Shown: piece by piece, positions 40,630 to 48,539 of the stretch
Position numbering within the stretch: the stretch's first letter is position 1
How the letters are laid out: each line of letters starts with the position of its first letter
IMG/VR virus record: IMGVR_UViG_3300047548_000491
Span: 35,914 to 99,913 of that record
Reading direction: 5' to 3' (one strand)
Source of the DNA: a virus
DNA: 64,000 nucleotides
Notes under the pieces: generated by a model
What the model was told of the DNA's origin: nothing
What the model saw: the letters and a program-made list of their open reading frames with translations, nothing else
The model's database searches: none
Program-made: the position numbers and the translations under genes

Positions 40630-41421
40630 ATGAGCGCAATAAACACTAACAGTATCGATGCTAATTACCCTGTGCCGGGCGTTAATAATAGCACACAGGG
40701 TTTTAGAGATAACTTTTCAAGCATTAAGAATAACTTAAATACGGCAGGATCTGAATTAACAGACTTGCAATCCAAAGCAATATTAAAGTCACCGTTGACT
40801 GGTACATTGTTGAATAATGATATGGCTGGTGCTCCGCTAAGCAATGCACTAGTAAATGGATTTAGAGCCAAGACATATAATTTAGGTGAAAATTTATCAG
40901 GAACAGTAACTGTTAATGTCAGCAAAGCTGATGTGCAGTACGGTACAATACAGTCAGATTGCACTATCAACTTTGGTGGCTGGCCACCTACAGGAACTAG
41001 GGCAAGTGTCGAACTACATTTAACTATTGCTAATCCTAATGTAACAATTACATTACCGCCCACTACAGTTAACGCAGGTGAAATAACTTCAGGTATGCGT
41101 GATAGTGTTAAATTGTTGGAAAATTATTATGCTACCGGTACTACCGCTTCATATAGTAATTTTATCACTACCCCATATCAAGTAACTGAATTGGTATTGC
41201 AATTTATAACACTTGATTGTGGCGCCACGTTAGATGTGATTCCTGTGAATCGAAACCAACGTAGTTCCCAGTTATCAATTAGGACTCCTACTAGTATAGG
41301 ACAACCTGGAGACTTTCCTGGACAAATGTGTATGGATCAAAATGGGTACGTTTACTTTTGTGTAGGTCAATATGACGGTGAAAACGTTATTTGGGGTAAA
41401 GTAACATTATCCGGAATTTAA
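40630..41421 (+). CDS. fibre-like virion protein
   Basis: A 263-residue protein. The N-terminus (NSTQGFRDNFSSIKNNLNTAG) is an attachment-type domain that resembles the start of the long fibre at 34709 (IRSAFQKINENFNELYG). The rest is beta-rich, ending MCMDQNGYVYFCVGQYDGEN and IWGKVTLSG, typical of the C-terminal cap of fibre proteins. It is probably a short fibre or a fibre tip. Late promoter just upstream. Confidence 0.72.
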   Translation: MSAINTNSIDANYPVPGVNNSTQGFRDNFSSIKNNLNTAGSELTDLQSKAILKSPLTGTLLNNDMAGAPLSNALVNGFRAKTYNLGENLSGTVTVNVSKADVQYGTIQSDCTINFGGWPPTGTRASVELHLTIANPNVTITLPPTTVNAGEITSGMRDSVKLLENYYATGTTASYSNFITTPYQVTELVLQFITLDCGATLDVIPVNRNQRSSQLSIRTPTSIGQPGDFPGQMCMDQNGYVYFCVGQYDGENVIWGKVTLSGI

Positions 41422-41440
41422 TAAACCGATAATTGTTGCA

Positions 41441-41448
41441 TATAAATA
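41441..41448 (+). promoter_or_regulatory. late promoter TATAAATA, leaderless type
   Basis: Exact TATAAATA with five bases (TCAAT) before the ATG at 41454. Confidence 0.75.
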
Positions 41449-41453
41449 TCAAT

Positions 41454-41690
41454 ATGCAACACCCATTCATAAACGATCTTAGTGGTAAGTCTATGGAAGA
41501 CTTGCAAAACACAATCCAAGAACTAACCAAAAAATTAAATTTTGTATATAGGACTCAGAACGGTCCTATGATATCGCAAATCCAAATGGTTTTAGAAAGT
41601 TACAAAACTGAGTACACCAAACGAATGGATGATATCTACAAAAAACAAAACTTAACAAATAAAATTAACATTTCCAACGATAATAAATGA
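41454..41690 (+). CDS. conserved small helical protein
   Basis: A 78-residue protein of unknown function (FINDLSGKSMEDLQNTIQEL, then helices), probably all-helical. A longer frame from 41433 lacks support because it would start before the late promoter start point. ATGA overlap with the next gene. Confidence 0.7.
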   Translation: MQHPFINDLSGKSMEDLQNTIQELTKKLNFVYRTQNGPMISQIQMVLESYKTEYTKRMDDIYKKQNLTNKINISNDNK

Positions 41691-42286
41691 CAGCCCGAGT
41701 ACAGCGAAACTTTGAGTTTGTGGCAGGTGTATTCATTGACAATGAGTTGCACATGAATGTATACGACATAGAAGTCAATTTCTTCATTGAAACTGACAGC
41801 ATCTATGAACAAAATATTGCCCTTGACAGAATAAAATATTTGTTTATTGAAAAAATAGAAAATGCAATTTTTATAAATGAGACAGAATCGGTAATTTTTG
41901 AGAAAATATCTAATTTAGGTTTAAAATGTGTGCAACTACCAGAAGATCCGTACGATCAAATTTTGGGAATCGCATTAATGGCAAAAATAGATTCTGTTAT
42001 AGAAGACCGTTTAACTGTTTCTGATATAAGAATTTCTAGTAGGATGAGCGATGGTGTGAGCTATCTACACAGTATGGAAGAAAGTAGGGGTCCGCTCAGC
42101 GAAAAAGGTTGGTGGAATGATTCAAGCCCGAATACATCAACTAAACCCACAAAAAATAAAAAGGTTGTGAAGTTAAAAGAAATAACTACTAGTTGGGATG
42201 ACTTACTGCTTGGTTGGCAACCACCGATAAAAAGACCCGATTCTGACGTTATTATGGTAGACTTTGATTCTAAAACGGATAAATGA
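41687..42286 (+). CDS. conserved hypothetical phage protein
   Basis: A 199-residue protein of unknown function. The first 130 residues form an alpha/beta domain (AGVFIDNELHMNVYDIEVNFFIET, IALDRIKYLFIEKIENAIFIN, QILGIALMAKIDSV). The last 60 are a disordered Lys/Pro/Ser-rich linker and a short acidic peptide with WDDLLLGW, which could be a protein-binding tail. Coupled to the 41454 gene by an ATGA overlap and therefore late. Confidence 0.7.
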   Translation: MTARVQRNFEFVAGVFIDNELHMNVYDIEVNFFIETDSIYEQNIALDRIKYLFIEKIENAIFINETESVIFEKISNLGLKCVQLPEDPYDQILGIALMAKIDSVIEDRLTVSDIRISSRMSDGVSYLHSMEESRGPLSEKGWWNDSSPNTSTKPTKNKKVVKLKEITTSWDDLLLGWQPPIKRPDSDVIMVDFDSKTDK

Positions 42287-42289
42287 TAT

Positions 42290-42318
42290 TTGCTTTTTTG
42301 TAATAAGTCTGCTAAACT
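42290..42318 (+). promoter_or_regulatory. possible sigma70-like promoter
   Basis: TTGCTT (42290-42295) and TAAACT (42313-42318) at 17-base spacing, with the ATG 7 bases after the -10 box, the same geometry as the promoters of the primase and J-protein genes. Box matches are only moderate. Confidence 0.45.
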
Positions 42319-42325
42319 AGTAGCA

Positions 42326-42832
42326 ATGAAAACTGACCAGTATAGCCGACAGATTTTATCAGAAGATGATTTGTGTGACATTTTCCTACGAAATCCAGAA
42401 CACAAACTATCAACGGTATTAACCGATACAGTAATACATTTTCATCCAGATTTAGAATTAAATAATACTTTTCATACAACAGAACCTACTACACAAACTA
42501 TCAGCGTGTCAGAATTTGATGATATAAATCAATCAACATGGTTTATGCCTGATGAATATAAGTCAATGGATATTGCTAAATATCTTTTAGATTTATGCAC
42601 CTCAGATGAAGAATTACAGCGTGTAGGTAAAGAACTTATTCTTTATCAAGAAAGGAATATGTTTCCCTTGCTTAGATTCTGCAAATACTTGGTAGACACA
42701 ATGAGAGCTAATAATGTAGTATGGGGAGTAGGTAGGGGAAGCAGTGTTAGTAGTTATGTACTGTTTTTGCTAGGAGTACATAAGATAAATTCAATATATT
42801 ACGATTTGGATGTAGAAGAATTTTTAAAATAA
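42326..42832 (+). CDS. DnaE-like palm half with GRGSS motif
   Basis: A 168-residue protein. Its second half matches the DnaE region just before the catalytic aspartates: WFMPDEYKSMDIAKYLLDLC, then LQRVGKELILYQERNMFPLL in place of the tyrosine/RLxYEL region, VVWGVGRGSSVSSYVLFLLG (GRGSS at 136-140, the GS motif of the pol-beta-like palm) and YYDLDVEEFLK in place of FDLLFERFL. It stops there, just before the stretch that in DnaE continues to PDFDVDF, which begins the other half at 6589-7170. The N-terminal 70 residues are not recognised. ATG 42326 is preferred to TTG 42290. No PHP domain. Confidence 0.78.
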   Translation: MKTDQYSRQILSEDDLCDIFLRNPEHKLSTVLTDTVIHFHPDLELNNTFHTTEPTTQTISVSEFDDINQSTWFMPDEYKSMDIAKYLLDLCTSDEELQRVGKELILYQERNMFPLLRFCKYLVDTMRANNVVWGVGRGSSVSSYVLFLLGVHKINSIYYDLDVEEFLK

Positions 42833-42848
42833 ACGATGTTTTTCAATA

Positions 42849-42856
42849 ATTAAATA
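42849..42856 (+). promoter_or_regulatory. variant late promoter ATTAAATA
   Basis: ATTAAATA 22 bases before the ATG at 42879, one base off the core; followed by CAGGAGAG as ribosome binding site. Confidence 0.45.
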
Positions 42857-42878
42857 CTTATTTAACAGGAGAGTTGCT

Positions 42879-43181
42879 ATGCCATTACATAGAACAGCAC
42901 AAGGTAAAATGATAGATATGTCATCTATCGTTGCAAAAAATGAGAAAGTCAGAGCAGTGGGTAACATGAATGTTAATGCACGAGGAGATATTCTCGACAG
43001 CAATAACAAAGTTATCAAAGACAACAACAAAAGAGTAAAGGCTAATTATCAAAAAGTCGTTAGCAAGGCACCGGCAAAGCCAGCACCCTCGCAGCCCGCC
43101 CCAGTTAAGTCTCAACCAGTAGAACAATTAACTAAAGAAGAAAGAGAAATTTTTGATGATGATGAGGATTTTGAAAAGTGA
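42879..43181 (+). CDS. conserved small phage protein with acidic tail
   Basis: A 100-residue protein. The N-terminal half (PLHRTAQGKMIDMSSIVAKN, RAVGNMNVNARGDILD) is a pattern I associate with T4-like cyanophages, function unknown. It is followed by an Ala/Pro/Lys linker and an acidic C-terminus (EREIFDDDEDFEK). Acidic C-terminal peptides of this kind can bind a sliding clamp or polymerase, but nothing here proves it. ATGA-type overlap with the GroES gene. Confidence 0.7.
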   Translation: MPLHRTAQGKMIDMSSIVAKNEKVRAVGNMNVNARGDILDSNNKVIKDNNKRVKANYQKVVSKAPAKPAPSQPAPVKSQPVEQLTKEEREIFDDDEDFEK

Positions 43182-43549
43182 AAAAAGCAGCATTTGACCC
43201 GCATAAGATATCCAAAAGCAAATTCAAACCATTAGGTGAACATGTAATTGTTTATGATATGGTATTTGACGAACGTATTACTAGAAGCGGAATCATCATA
43301 CCCAACGATGACATGAAATCTCAAGGAATCAGACCACGCTGGGCACAAATCTATGCTGTAGGACCTGATCAGAAAGACCCTGAATTAGTACCCGGAAAAT
43401 GGATTTGCGTCAGCCATGGTCGCTGGACGAGAGGAGTACAAATTGAAGATGAAACGGGTAAACACACTATACGCCGAGTTGACATTAATGATATACTGTT
43501 AGTCAGTGACGAACCCGTCAATGACATGACAATGAGTGATAAGGTATAA
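43178..43549 (+). CDS. 31: GroES-like co-chaperonin, gp31 counterpart
   Basis: A 123-residue co-chaperonin. KFKPLGEHVIVYDMVFDERITRSGIIIPNDD is split by the usual mobile loop, and QIYAVGPDQKDPELVPGKWICV follows the GroES order of strands. T4 gp31 replaces host GroES so that GroEL can fold the major capsid protein; the same task is likely here. It lies in a polycistron with the 42879 and 43552 genes. Confidence 0.85.
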   Translation: MKKAAFDPHKISKSKFKPLGEHVIVYDMVFDERITRSGIIIPNDDMKSQGIRPRWAQIYAVGPDQKDPELVPGKWICVSHGRWTRGVQIEDETGKHTIRRVDINDILLVSDEPVNDMTMSDKV

Positions 43550-43551
43550 TT

Positions 43552-43863
43552 ATGAAATGGTTTTACAAATGGCTAGGGTCTAAGATTCACGATTCTCAAT
43601 ATAGTGACGAGGCAATCCCTCAAATATTAGGAACCACTAAAGCCAATAGAGCAAGAAGAAGTTTGGTCAGTGAATCCGAGGATTTAAGTTCAGAACCCAT
43701 TACGTTTAAAATGTTCAAGGCAAGCGGCGGCTGGGCAATTGAGTTTAGACAATACGACAACCGAAATGATAGAGTTGACGTTAATTTATATGTAGTGAAT
43801 GATGAACAAGAATTAGGAAAGCATATTTCACAAATTATTACTATGGAGGCATTAAAAAGATGA
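43552..43863 (+). CDS. conserved hypothetical protein
   Basis: A 103-residue protein of unknown function: a basic Trp/Lys-rich N-terminus (KWFYKWLGSKIHD), a linker, and a beta-rich domain with GGWAIEFRQYDNRNDRVDVNLYVV split by charged residues, ending in a helix. ATGA overlap with the next gene; operon with GroES. Confidence 0.7.
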   Translation: MKWFYKWLGSKIHDSQYSDEAIPQILGTTKANRARRSLVSESEDLSSEPITFKMFKASGGWAIEFRQYDNRNDRVDVNLYVVNDEQELGKHISQIITMEALKR

Positions 43864-44546
43864 GTTATTCAGATACATTGATATATCGCAGTGCGGCTCA
43901 AATCAACGAAGCAATGGGTCGTGTGTATGGCTACATGGGACTTGCTACATTGGTAAGTTTGTTTGTAAGCTATGTAGTAGGTTCCAGTCCAGAACTTGTG
44001 CAATTTTTCTTCACGGGGTGGATGAAGTGGGTAACTATTCTTTCTCCACTTGTAGCAGTTGTATTAATTACGATTGCATTGAATAGTAATCCCCCGAAAG
44101 AAATGGCACTGTTTATGCTAGTACTCTTTGCTGGCATCATGGGCTTGAGTTTTGCAGTAATCTTTGCTGTCTACACAATGGCAAGTATTGTTAGCGCATT
44201 TATGGGGTCAGCAGTGCTATTTGGAACTATGAGCATTTATGGTTACTTTACTAAACAAAGTTTAGATAGTCTGGGCAAGTTTCTATTTGTAGGCTTGATT
44301 GCAATTGTGATTGCTAGTATAATCAATCTTTTCATAGGAAGCACAGTGGGACAGATGGTAATTTCTGCACTTGCAGTTATTATCTTCTTGGGACTTACAG
44401 CCTATGATACACAAAAAATCCGTGAACAATTAATGGATTCTAGTGACTCGACTGTTGCAGAAGTCTCCGGAGCATTAACATTGTACCTAGATTTCATTAA
44501 TATATTCTTGTCGTTGTTACAACTTTTTGGCAATAAGAAAGACTAA
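43860..44546 (+). CDS. Bax inhibitor-1 / YccA-family membrane protein
   Basis: A 228-residue integral membrane protein with about seven hydrophobic segments, the last ones containing LGLTAYDTQKIREQL and TLYLDFINIFLSLLQLFG, the signature of the BI-1/YccA/YbhL family. Bacterial members sit in the inner membrane and act on calcium leak or on FtsH-dependent proteolysis. A phage copy may protect the membrane or inhibit FtsH during infection; that is inference. It lies between GroES-linked genes and the clamp loader gene, with no gap to the latter. Confidence 0.88.
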   Translation: MSYSDTLIYRSAAQINEAMGRVYGYMGLATLVSLFVSYVVGSSPELVQFFFTGWMKWVTILSPLVAVVLITIALNSNPPKEMALFMLVLFAGIMGLSFAVIFAVYTMASIVSAFMGSAVLFGTMSIYGYFTKQSLDSLGKFLFVGLIAIVIASIINLFIGSTVGQMVISALAVIIFLGLTAYDTQKIREQLMDSSDSTVAEVSGALTLYLDFINIFLSLLQLFGNKKD

Positions 44547-45470
44547 ATGAAGAATCAACTTTGGGTAGAGAAATACAGACCGCAATCAGTAAAAGAGTAC
44601 GTCTTTGTAAATGACAGTCAAAAGCAACAAGTAGAAGGCTGGATTAAAAACGAATCTATTCCTCACTTGTTGCTCAGTGGTGATCCTGGTACAGGTAAAA
44701 CTACACTAGCAAAAGTTCTTATACACGAACTTGGTATTGAAGATTATGATGTACTAGAAATTAACGCAAGTCGTGAAAACTCTGTGGATGTAGTCAGAGA
44801 CAAAATAGTTGGCTTTGTACAAACAATGCCTTTTGGTAAGTTCAAAGTCGTGTTGCTAGACGAGGCTGATTATTTGACTCCGGCAGGTCAGGCGGCGTTG
44901 CGTAATGATATGGAAGCATATCATGCGACTGCTAGATTTATTTTGACTTGTAATTATCAGCATAGAATTATTCCTGCGCTAAAAAGCAGATGCCACGAGT
45001 TTCACATCAGTAAAACAGACAAAACTGAGTTTACAGCTAGAGTAGCTACTGTTTTAGTGACTGAAAATGTAGAATTTGATTTAGATACATTGGATAGTTA
45101 TGTTGGAGCTACTTATCCTGATTTGCGTAAATGTTTGAATCAAGTTCAAGTAAATAGTAGTAGTGGTAAATTATTAGCGTCAGTTAATCAAACTAACAGT
45201 GAAGATGAACTATTGATTGAAGCAACTAACTGCTTTAAGAGTCAAAAAGTATTTGAGGGAAGGCAATTGTTGTTGCAATATCTAAGTTTGTATCCTACAC
45301 GCATCGAAGATGTATACAGATGGATGTATAATAACTTAGACTTGTGGGGTAACACTAATGAAAAACGTGATGCTAGTATTATCATTATTAGAAATGGTTT
45401 AGCTAATTTGAGTTTAGTGGGTATTCCTGAAATTTCACTAGCAGCCACTCTGATAGAGTTAACCAGTTAA
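44547..45470 (+). CDS. 44: clamp loader large subunit, gp44-like
   Basis: A 307-residue AAA+ protein of the T4 gp44 type, which opens and loads the sliding clamp. WVEKYRPQSVKEYVF at the start is the RFC/gp44 signature, Walker A is GDPGTGKT (about 45-52), Walker B LLDEADYL, then FILTCNYQHRII and KSRCHEF with the arginine finger. Length is close to T4 gp44 (319). The small subunit gp62 is not recognised next to it; the 45479 protein is too short and unlike it. Confidence 0.92.
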   Translation: MKNQLWVEKYRPQSVKEYVFVNDSQKQQVEGWIKNESIPHLLLSGDPGTGKTTLAKVLIHELGIEDYDVLEINASRENSVDVVRDKIVGFVQTMPFGKFKVVLLDEADYLTPAGQAALRNDMEAYHATARFILTCNYQHRIIPALKSRCHEFHISKTDKTEFTARVATVLVTENVEFDLDTLDSYVGATYPDLRKCLNQVQVNSSSGKLLASVNQTNSEDELLIEATNCFKSQKVFEGRQLLLQYLSLYPTRIEDVYRWMYNNLDLWGNTNEKRDASIIIIRNGLANLSLVGIPEISLAATLIELTS

Positions 45471-45478
45471 GGATTATT

Positions 45479-45733
45479 ATGAGATACATGTTAATTACAT
45501 ATTATAAAAAAGCCGGTGGTCAGATTGACGAACAGGTTGAAATTTCTAGAAATTTAAAACCTAAGGATCATTCTACTTGTAATGTTATTATGGACTTCAA
45601 AGAAAAGAAAGTCGAAAAATGCGTGATTGAAGGACAAACACTAACAAAAGAGTGGAACCAACTACGTGATTATTACTTTAAAGTATATCCTGATGTAGTT
45701 GAAAAAATAGAAAAACTTATGAACGAGAGCTAA
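45479..45733 (+). CDS. small conserved hypothetical protein
   Basis: An 84-residue protein of unknown function with strand-like MLITYYKKAGGQIDEQVEIS, NVIMDFKEKKVEKCVIEG, then a helix. It directly follows the clamp loader gene after AAGGATT and ends in a shared terminator. It may belong to replication by position only. Confidence 0.68.
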   Translation: MRYMLITYYKKAGGQIDEQVEISRNLKPKDHSTCNVIMDFKEKKVEKCVIEGQTLTKEWNQLRDYYFKVYPDVVEKIEKLMNES

Positions 45734-45757
45734 AAAGGGGCGTTAAGCCCCTTTTTT
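45732..45757. terminator. bidirectional rho-independent terminator
   Basis: GGGGC/GCCCC stem with five A before and six T after, between the convergent 45479 (plus) and PhoH (minus) genes. Confidence 0.88.
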
Positions 45758-46547
45758 ATGAGTATAATTTTAAAACGTGCTCAATAATTTTATGCCGTTG
45801 AACATCTTGCAGTTCAAACTCGCATAACTGCAACCCTGGAATCACCCCCTTTCTCAATCGATTTTGTAAGTCTAGTAGCCCATTGTCGGCTGTTTTTCTA
45901 TCGGCTTGCTCAATGTCACCAGTAATTACAATCTTACTGCCAACGCCGATCCTAGTCATAATCATTTTGAGTTGACCAGGGGTTGCATTTTGAGATTCGT
46001 CTAATATTATATAACTATTTTTAAAGTTTCGACCTCGGCAAAATGCTAGGGGTGCAATTTCCACTATTTGTTCGTCTAGCATGCGGGTGATTTCACGCAT
46101 TGTATAATATTCACGTAACACATCTAACAACGGTCTTGTCCAGGGTTCCATCTTTTGATTTAAGTCACCGGGTAAGAAACCGTGTTCTTCTTCCTCTACA
46201 CCTACTGCAGGTCTTGATAAGATGATCCTATCAACTTCACCTTCTTTTAGTGCTTTGATGGCTGCTTGCATAGCTAGATAAGTCTTGCCTGTTCCAGCAG
46301 GACCGCTAACTACTACAATATCAGTATCAGCATCAGTTAATGCGGAGATATATTTTTTTTGATTAATTGTCTTTGCGCTTAAATTAACCGGTCTAGAGTT
46401 AGATTTAGTGCGACTATGATCAAAATTAATAGTTTTTGATTCTTTCGTGTAAAATGTGGGTGTGTCTTCGTAATTGTATTTGTCGGTTTGTGTGTATCGT
46501 GTGTCTATTTGTTGTTTGCGTAAAGCGCCTGTTTTTCTCTTTCCCAA
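45756..46547 (-). CDS. phoH: PhoH-like ATPase
   Basis: A 263-residue P-loop ATPase of the PhoH family. Walker A is SGPAGTGKTYLA (about 80-91), followed by ILSRPAVGVEEEEHGFLPGD, YIILDESQNATP as Walker B, and VITGDIEQAD. PhoH is common in aquatic phages; it has been linked to phosphate starvation and RNA metabolism, but its task is unsettled. The frame begins with TTG at 46547, supported by AAAAGGAG six bases before it. Single minus-strand gene between plus-strand operons. Confidence 0.88.
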   Translation of the reverse strand: MGKRKTGALRKQQIDTRYTQTDKYNYEDTPTFYTKESKTINFDHSRTKSNSRPVNLSAKTINQKKYISALTDADTDIVVVSGPAGTGKTYLAMQAAIKALKEGEVDRIILSRPAVGVEEEEHGFLPGDLNQKMEPWTRPLLDVLREYYTMREITRMLDEQIVEIAPLAFCRGRNFKNSYIILDESQNATPGQLKMIMTRIGVGSKIVITGDIEQADRKTADNGLLDLQNRLRKGVIPGLQLCEFELQDVQRHKIIEHVLKLYS

Positions 46548-46705
46548 AATATACTCCTTTTATTGTGAAAGCCGAGTTCTCATAACACTCAGAGATATTT
46601 AAAACCTCATAACAAGCCTAAACTAGTAGAGTTTTAACGCATTTTTTAATGATAAATATTAGGCTAAGGGTTTTGTTCAAAGCATTTACGTATTCATACA
46701 TATTT

Positions 46706-46713
46706 GATAAATA
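46706..46713 (+). promoter_or_regulatory. late promoter octamer GATAAATA, near-leaderless
   Basis: GATAAATA seven bases before the ATG at 46721. The 174 bases between PhoH and this gene also hold a second GATAAATA at 46651-46658 and otherwise no recognised signal. Confidence 0.65.
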
Positions 46714-46720
46714 CAATACT

Positions 46721-47329
46721 ATGAGCAAACTAAAAGCCGACGACTTTTTTAACAATATTGATTTCCCTAGCATTGTTGATACTATCAAGGGTGTGTATTC
46801 CAGTGACGGCGCAATGAGCGCATTATTGGACTTCGAGCGAGTTCTTGACGAAAGTGATCTATACGCATACAAGAATTGGGACTTAGGGGAATTAGTATCC
46901 GGTCCTGATGTGAAACGCTACACTGTTTCTTGCATGTTTATGTACCCACTAAAATTAATGCCTGATCCAAGAGGTGCATTAAGATTACTAGGAGTAGGGT
47001 GCAATCTACAATTTAAGAAAACTAAAATAAAAGTACCGGTTGCTATTAAAGATCCAGGGGACTATAAAGCGGGAACCCACTTTCCGAAAATGACGGAAAA
47101 AGAAATCTGGTTAGTAAGAATTGAAATCCCCAAAACTCTAATGGATGATATTCGTGAAGGATCTATTGATTTAGCAGGTCAAAGCATTGACTTAGAAGAA
47201 TTAGATAATGCATATGAGGAAGATTTAGATAAAGAATCTGCACAAGGACAAGAAGACCAGGCGCAACAGCCTCAAGGAATGCAGCCAGCCCCAGCAGCCG
47301 GCACCCCACCAGCATTGCCAGGATTATAA
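46721..47329 (+). CDS. conserved phage protein, probable virion or head component
   Basis: A 202-residue protein of unknown function. Blocks such as IDFPSIVDTIKGVYSSDGAM, LLDFERVLDESDLYAYKNWD, GPDVKRYTVSCMFMYP and MPDPRGALRLLG look strongly conserved in style. The C-terminus is a Gln/Pro/Ala-rich tail. ATG 46721 is chosen because the longer frame begins before the late promoter start point. It is cotranscribed with 47331 and the holin-like gene. Confidence 0.7.
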   Translation: MSKLKADDFFNNIDFPSIVDTIKGVYSSDGAMSALLDFERVLDESDLYAYKNWDLGELVSGPDVKRYTVSCMFMYPLKLMPDPRGALRLLGVGCNLQFKKTKIKVPVAIKDPGDYKAGTHFPKMTEKEIWLVRIEIPKTLMDDIREGSIDLAGQSIDLEELDNAYEEDLDKESAQGQEDQAQQPQGMQPAPAAGTPPALPGL

Positions 47330-47330
47330 T

Positions 47331-47903
47331 ATGAAACAGATACTAGTTGAAGGTTTTGACTATCACGATTTAGTAGGTCAAATTTTCCCAGAAATATCAG
47401 TAGATGAGTATTCTGCAAAAATGGGATCAGATGACAACATTGTCACACTTGCATTTACTGTTAAAGGTAAAGCCGTAGGTGAAGATTTGTCTGATTGGTT
47501 TGAACGCGGTTATATATGGGTATTAGATGCACAAGTGAGTGAGGGAGAAATCACTCCGGGAAAATACTTAGTGTTCGTTGAAATTGATAGAAGAATGGCT
47601 GTACCTGAAAGAATTGTTCAGCTTATAGAAGATTTAGAAACATTGACAGACATGCCTCTTTCTGAATGGACTATTGAGGTAGATGATGAAAAACACAAAA
47701 ATCCAACAGTTGAAGTGTTGAAATCAAAAATAATTTTGAGTCCTCATCAGTATAGAGAAAAGTACGGTACAGAAGAAGAACAAGAAAAAAAAGATGACAA
47801 TAAGATTGATGAAATGAAAAATCTATCAGGATTAGATCCTAGCAAAAAGTTTAAAGAACCTGATAGTTTATTAAAAGATTTTATTGCAAAAGCAGGACTA
47901 TAA
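47331..47903 (+). CDS. conserved hypothetical protein with I/L-x-E start
   Basis: A 190-residue acidic protein of unknown function. It begins MKQILVEGF, with an L-V-E that could be a prohead-protease site. An alpha/beta domain follows (IVTLAFTVKGKAVGEDLSDWFE, YLVFVEIDRRMAVPERIVQL), then a Lys/Glu-rich helical tail ending in LLKDFIAKAGL. One base separates it from the gene before; it likely works with that gene. Confidence 0.68.
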   Translation: MKQILVEGFDYHDLVGQIFPEISVDEYSAKMGSDDNIVTLAFTVKGKAVGEDLSDWFERGYIWVLDAQVSEGEITPGKYLVFVEIDRRMAVPERIVQLIEDLETLTDMPLSEWTIEVDDEKHKNPTVEVLKSKIILSPHQYREKYGTEEEQEKKDDNKIDEMKNLSGLDPSKKFKEPDSLLKDFIAKAGL

Positions 47904-47913
47904 GGAGAAAAAG

Positions 47914-48501
47914 ATGCCACAAACTTTACTAGCTAGAAAATCAGGTTCACAAGATATGGCAATTGCCACAGATGATGAAGCACATCAACAACTAGCAACA
48001 GATCCTTCTATTCCACAATTTCCTGAAAGTAATAGTTTTGGAGCATCAAATGGATTCAATGTATCATCAAGCAACACTTCAGCATTTGGCTCTTCTCCGT
48101 CAGCAGGATTCGGCTCCTCACCCAGCTATTCCGCACCATCAAGTAGCATTGGCGGAAGCATGTCTGGAAGCGTACCTCAACCAAATCTCACCCAAGCAGG
48201 TTCAAATGCCGCCCAGGGTGCAGACGTATTAGTTCAGCACGATAAAGAAAGTTCAGACTGGATAAACAAAAAATGGCGTCCTGCAATGGGATGGATGTAC
48301 ATGTTAACATGTACTGTTGACTTTGTTGTATTCCCAGTTTTATGGTCGCTATTGCAGGCATTGAGTAAAGGTTCCGTCACAAGTCAGTGGCAACCACTTA
48401 CATTGCAAGGTGCAGGATTGTATCATATTGCAATGGGTGCTGTATTAGGTATCGCAGCATACGGTCGAACAAAAGAAAAACTCGAAGGCGCTGCAAAATA
48501 A
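47914..48501 (+). CDS. holin-like membrane protein
   Basis: A 195-residue protein. Residues 1-110 are a Ser/Gln/Gly/Ala-rich, probably disordered cytoplasmic part. The C-terminal 85 residues contain two clear membrane segments (GWMYMLTCTVDFVVFPVLW and LYHIAMGAVLGIAAYG) after WINKKWRPAMG, the pattern of the three-segment holin family of gene transfer agents. AAGGAG precedes ATG 47914. It may form the hole for the GH19 endolysin encoded 10 kb upstream. The long N-terminal part is unusual for a holin. Confidence 0.65.
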   Translation: MPQTLLARKSGSQDMAIATDDEAHQQLATDPSIPQFPESNSFGASNGFNVSSSNTSAFGSSPSAGFGSSPSYSAPSSSIGGSMSGSVPQPNLTQAGSNAAQGADVLVQHDKESSDWINKKWRPAMGWMYMLTCTVDFVVFPVLWSLLQALSKGSVTSQWQPLTLQGAGLYHIAMGAVLGIAAYGRTKEKLEGAAK

Positions 48502-48533
48502 ATATTGACACTTGCACAATAATGTGCTAACAT
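48497..48533 (+). promoter_or_regulatory. overlapping late octamer and sigma70-like promoter
   Basis: AATAAATA (48497-48504) is directly followed by TTGACA (48505-48510), a 17-base spacer and TAACAT (48528-48533). The J-protein ATG is 6 bases after the -10 box. The sigma70-like element looks functional; the octamer may be chance or give late expression with a leader. Confidence 0.68.
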
Positions 48534-48539
48534 CAATAT

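Noticed and set aside
42780-42840. Split intein at the end of the GRGSS half
   Set aside because: No intein block (Cys/Ser start, TxxH, HN-C) is present after VEEFLK or before SDIDIDF; the break is a plain stop and a plain start.
45479-45733. Clamp loader small subunit gp62
   Set aside because: Only 84 residues against about 187 in T4 and no similar sequence pattern; position alone is not enough.
46548-46705. Extra small gene or RNA gene between PhoH and 46721
   Set aside because: No frame with a supported start and no tRNA-like fold found by eye; only a second late octamer at 46651-46658 is visible.
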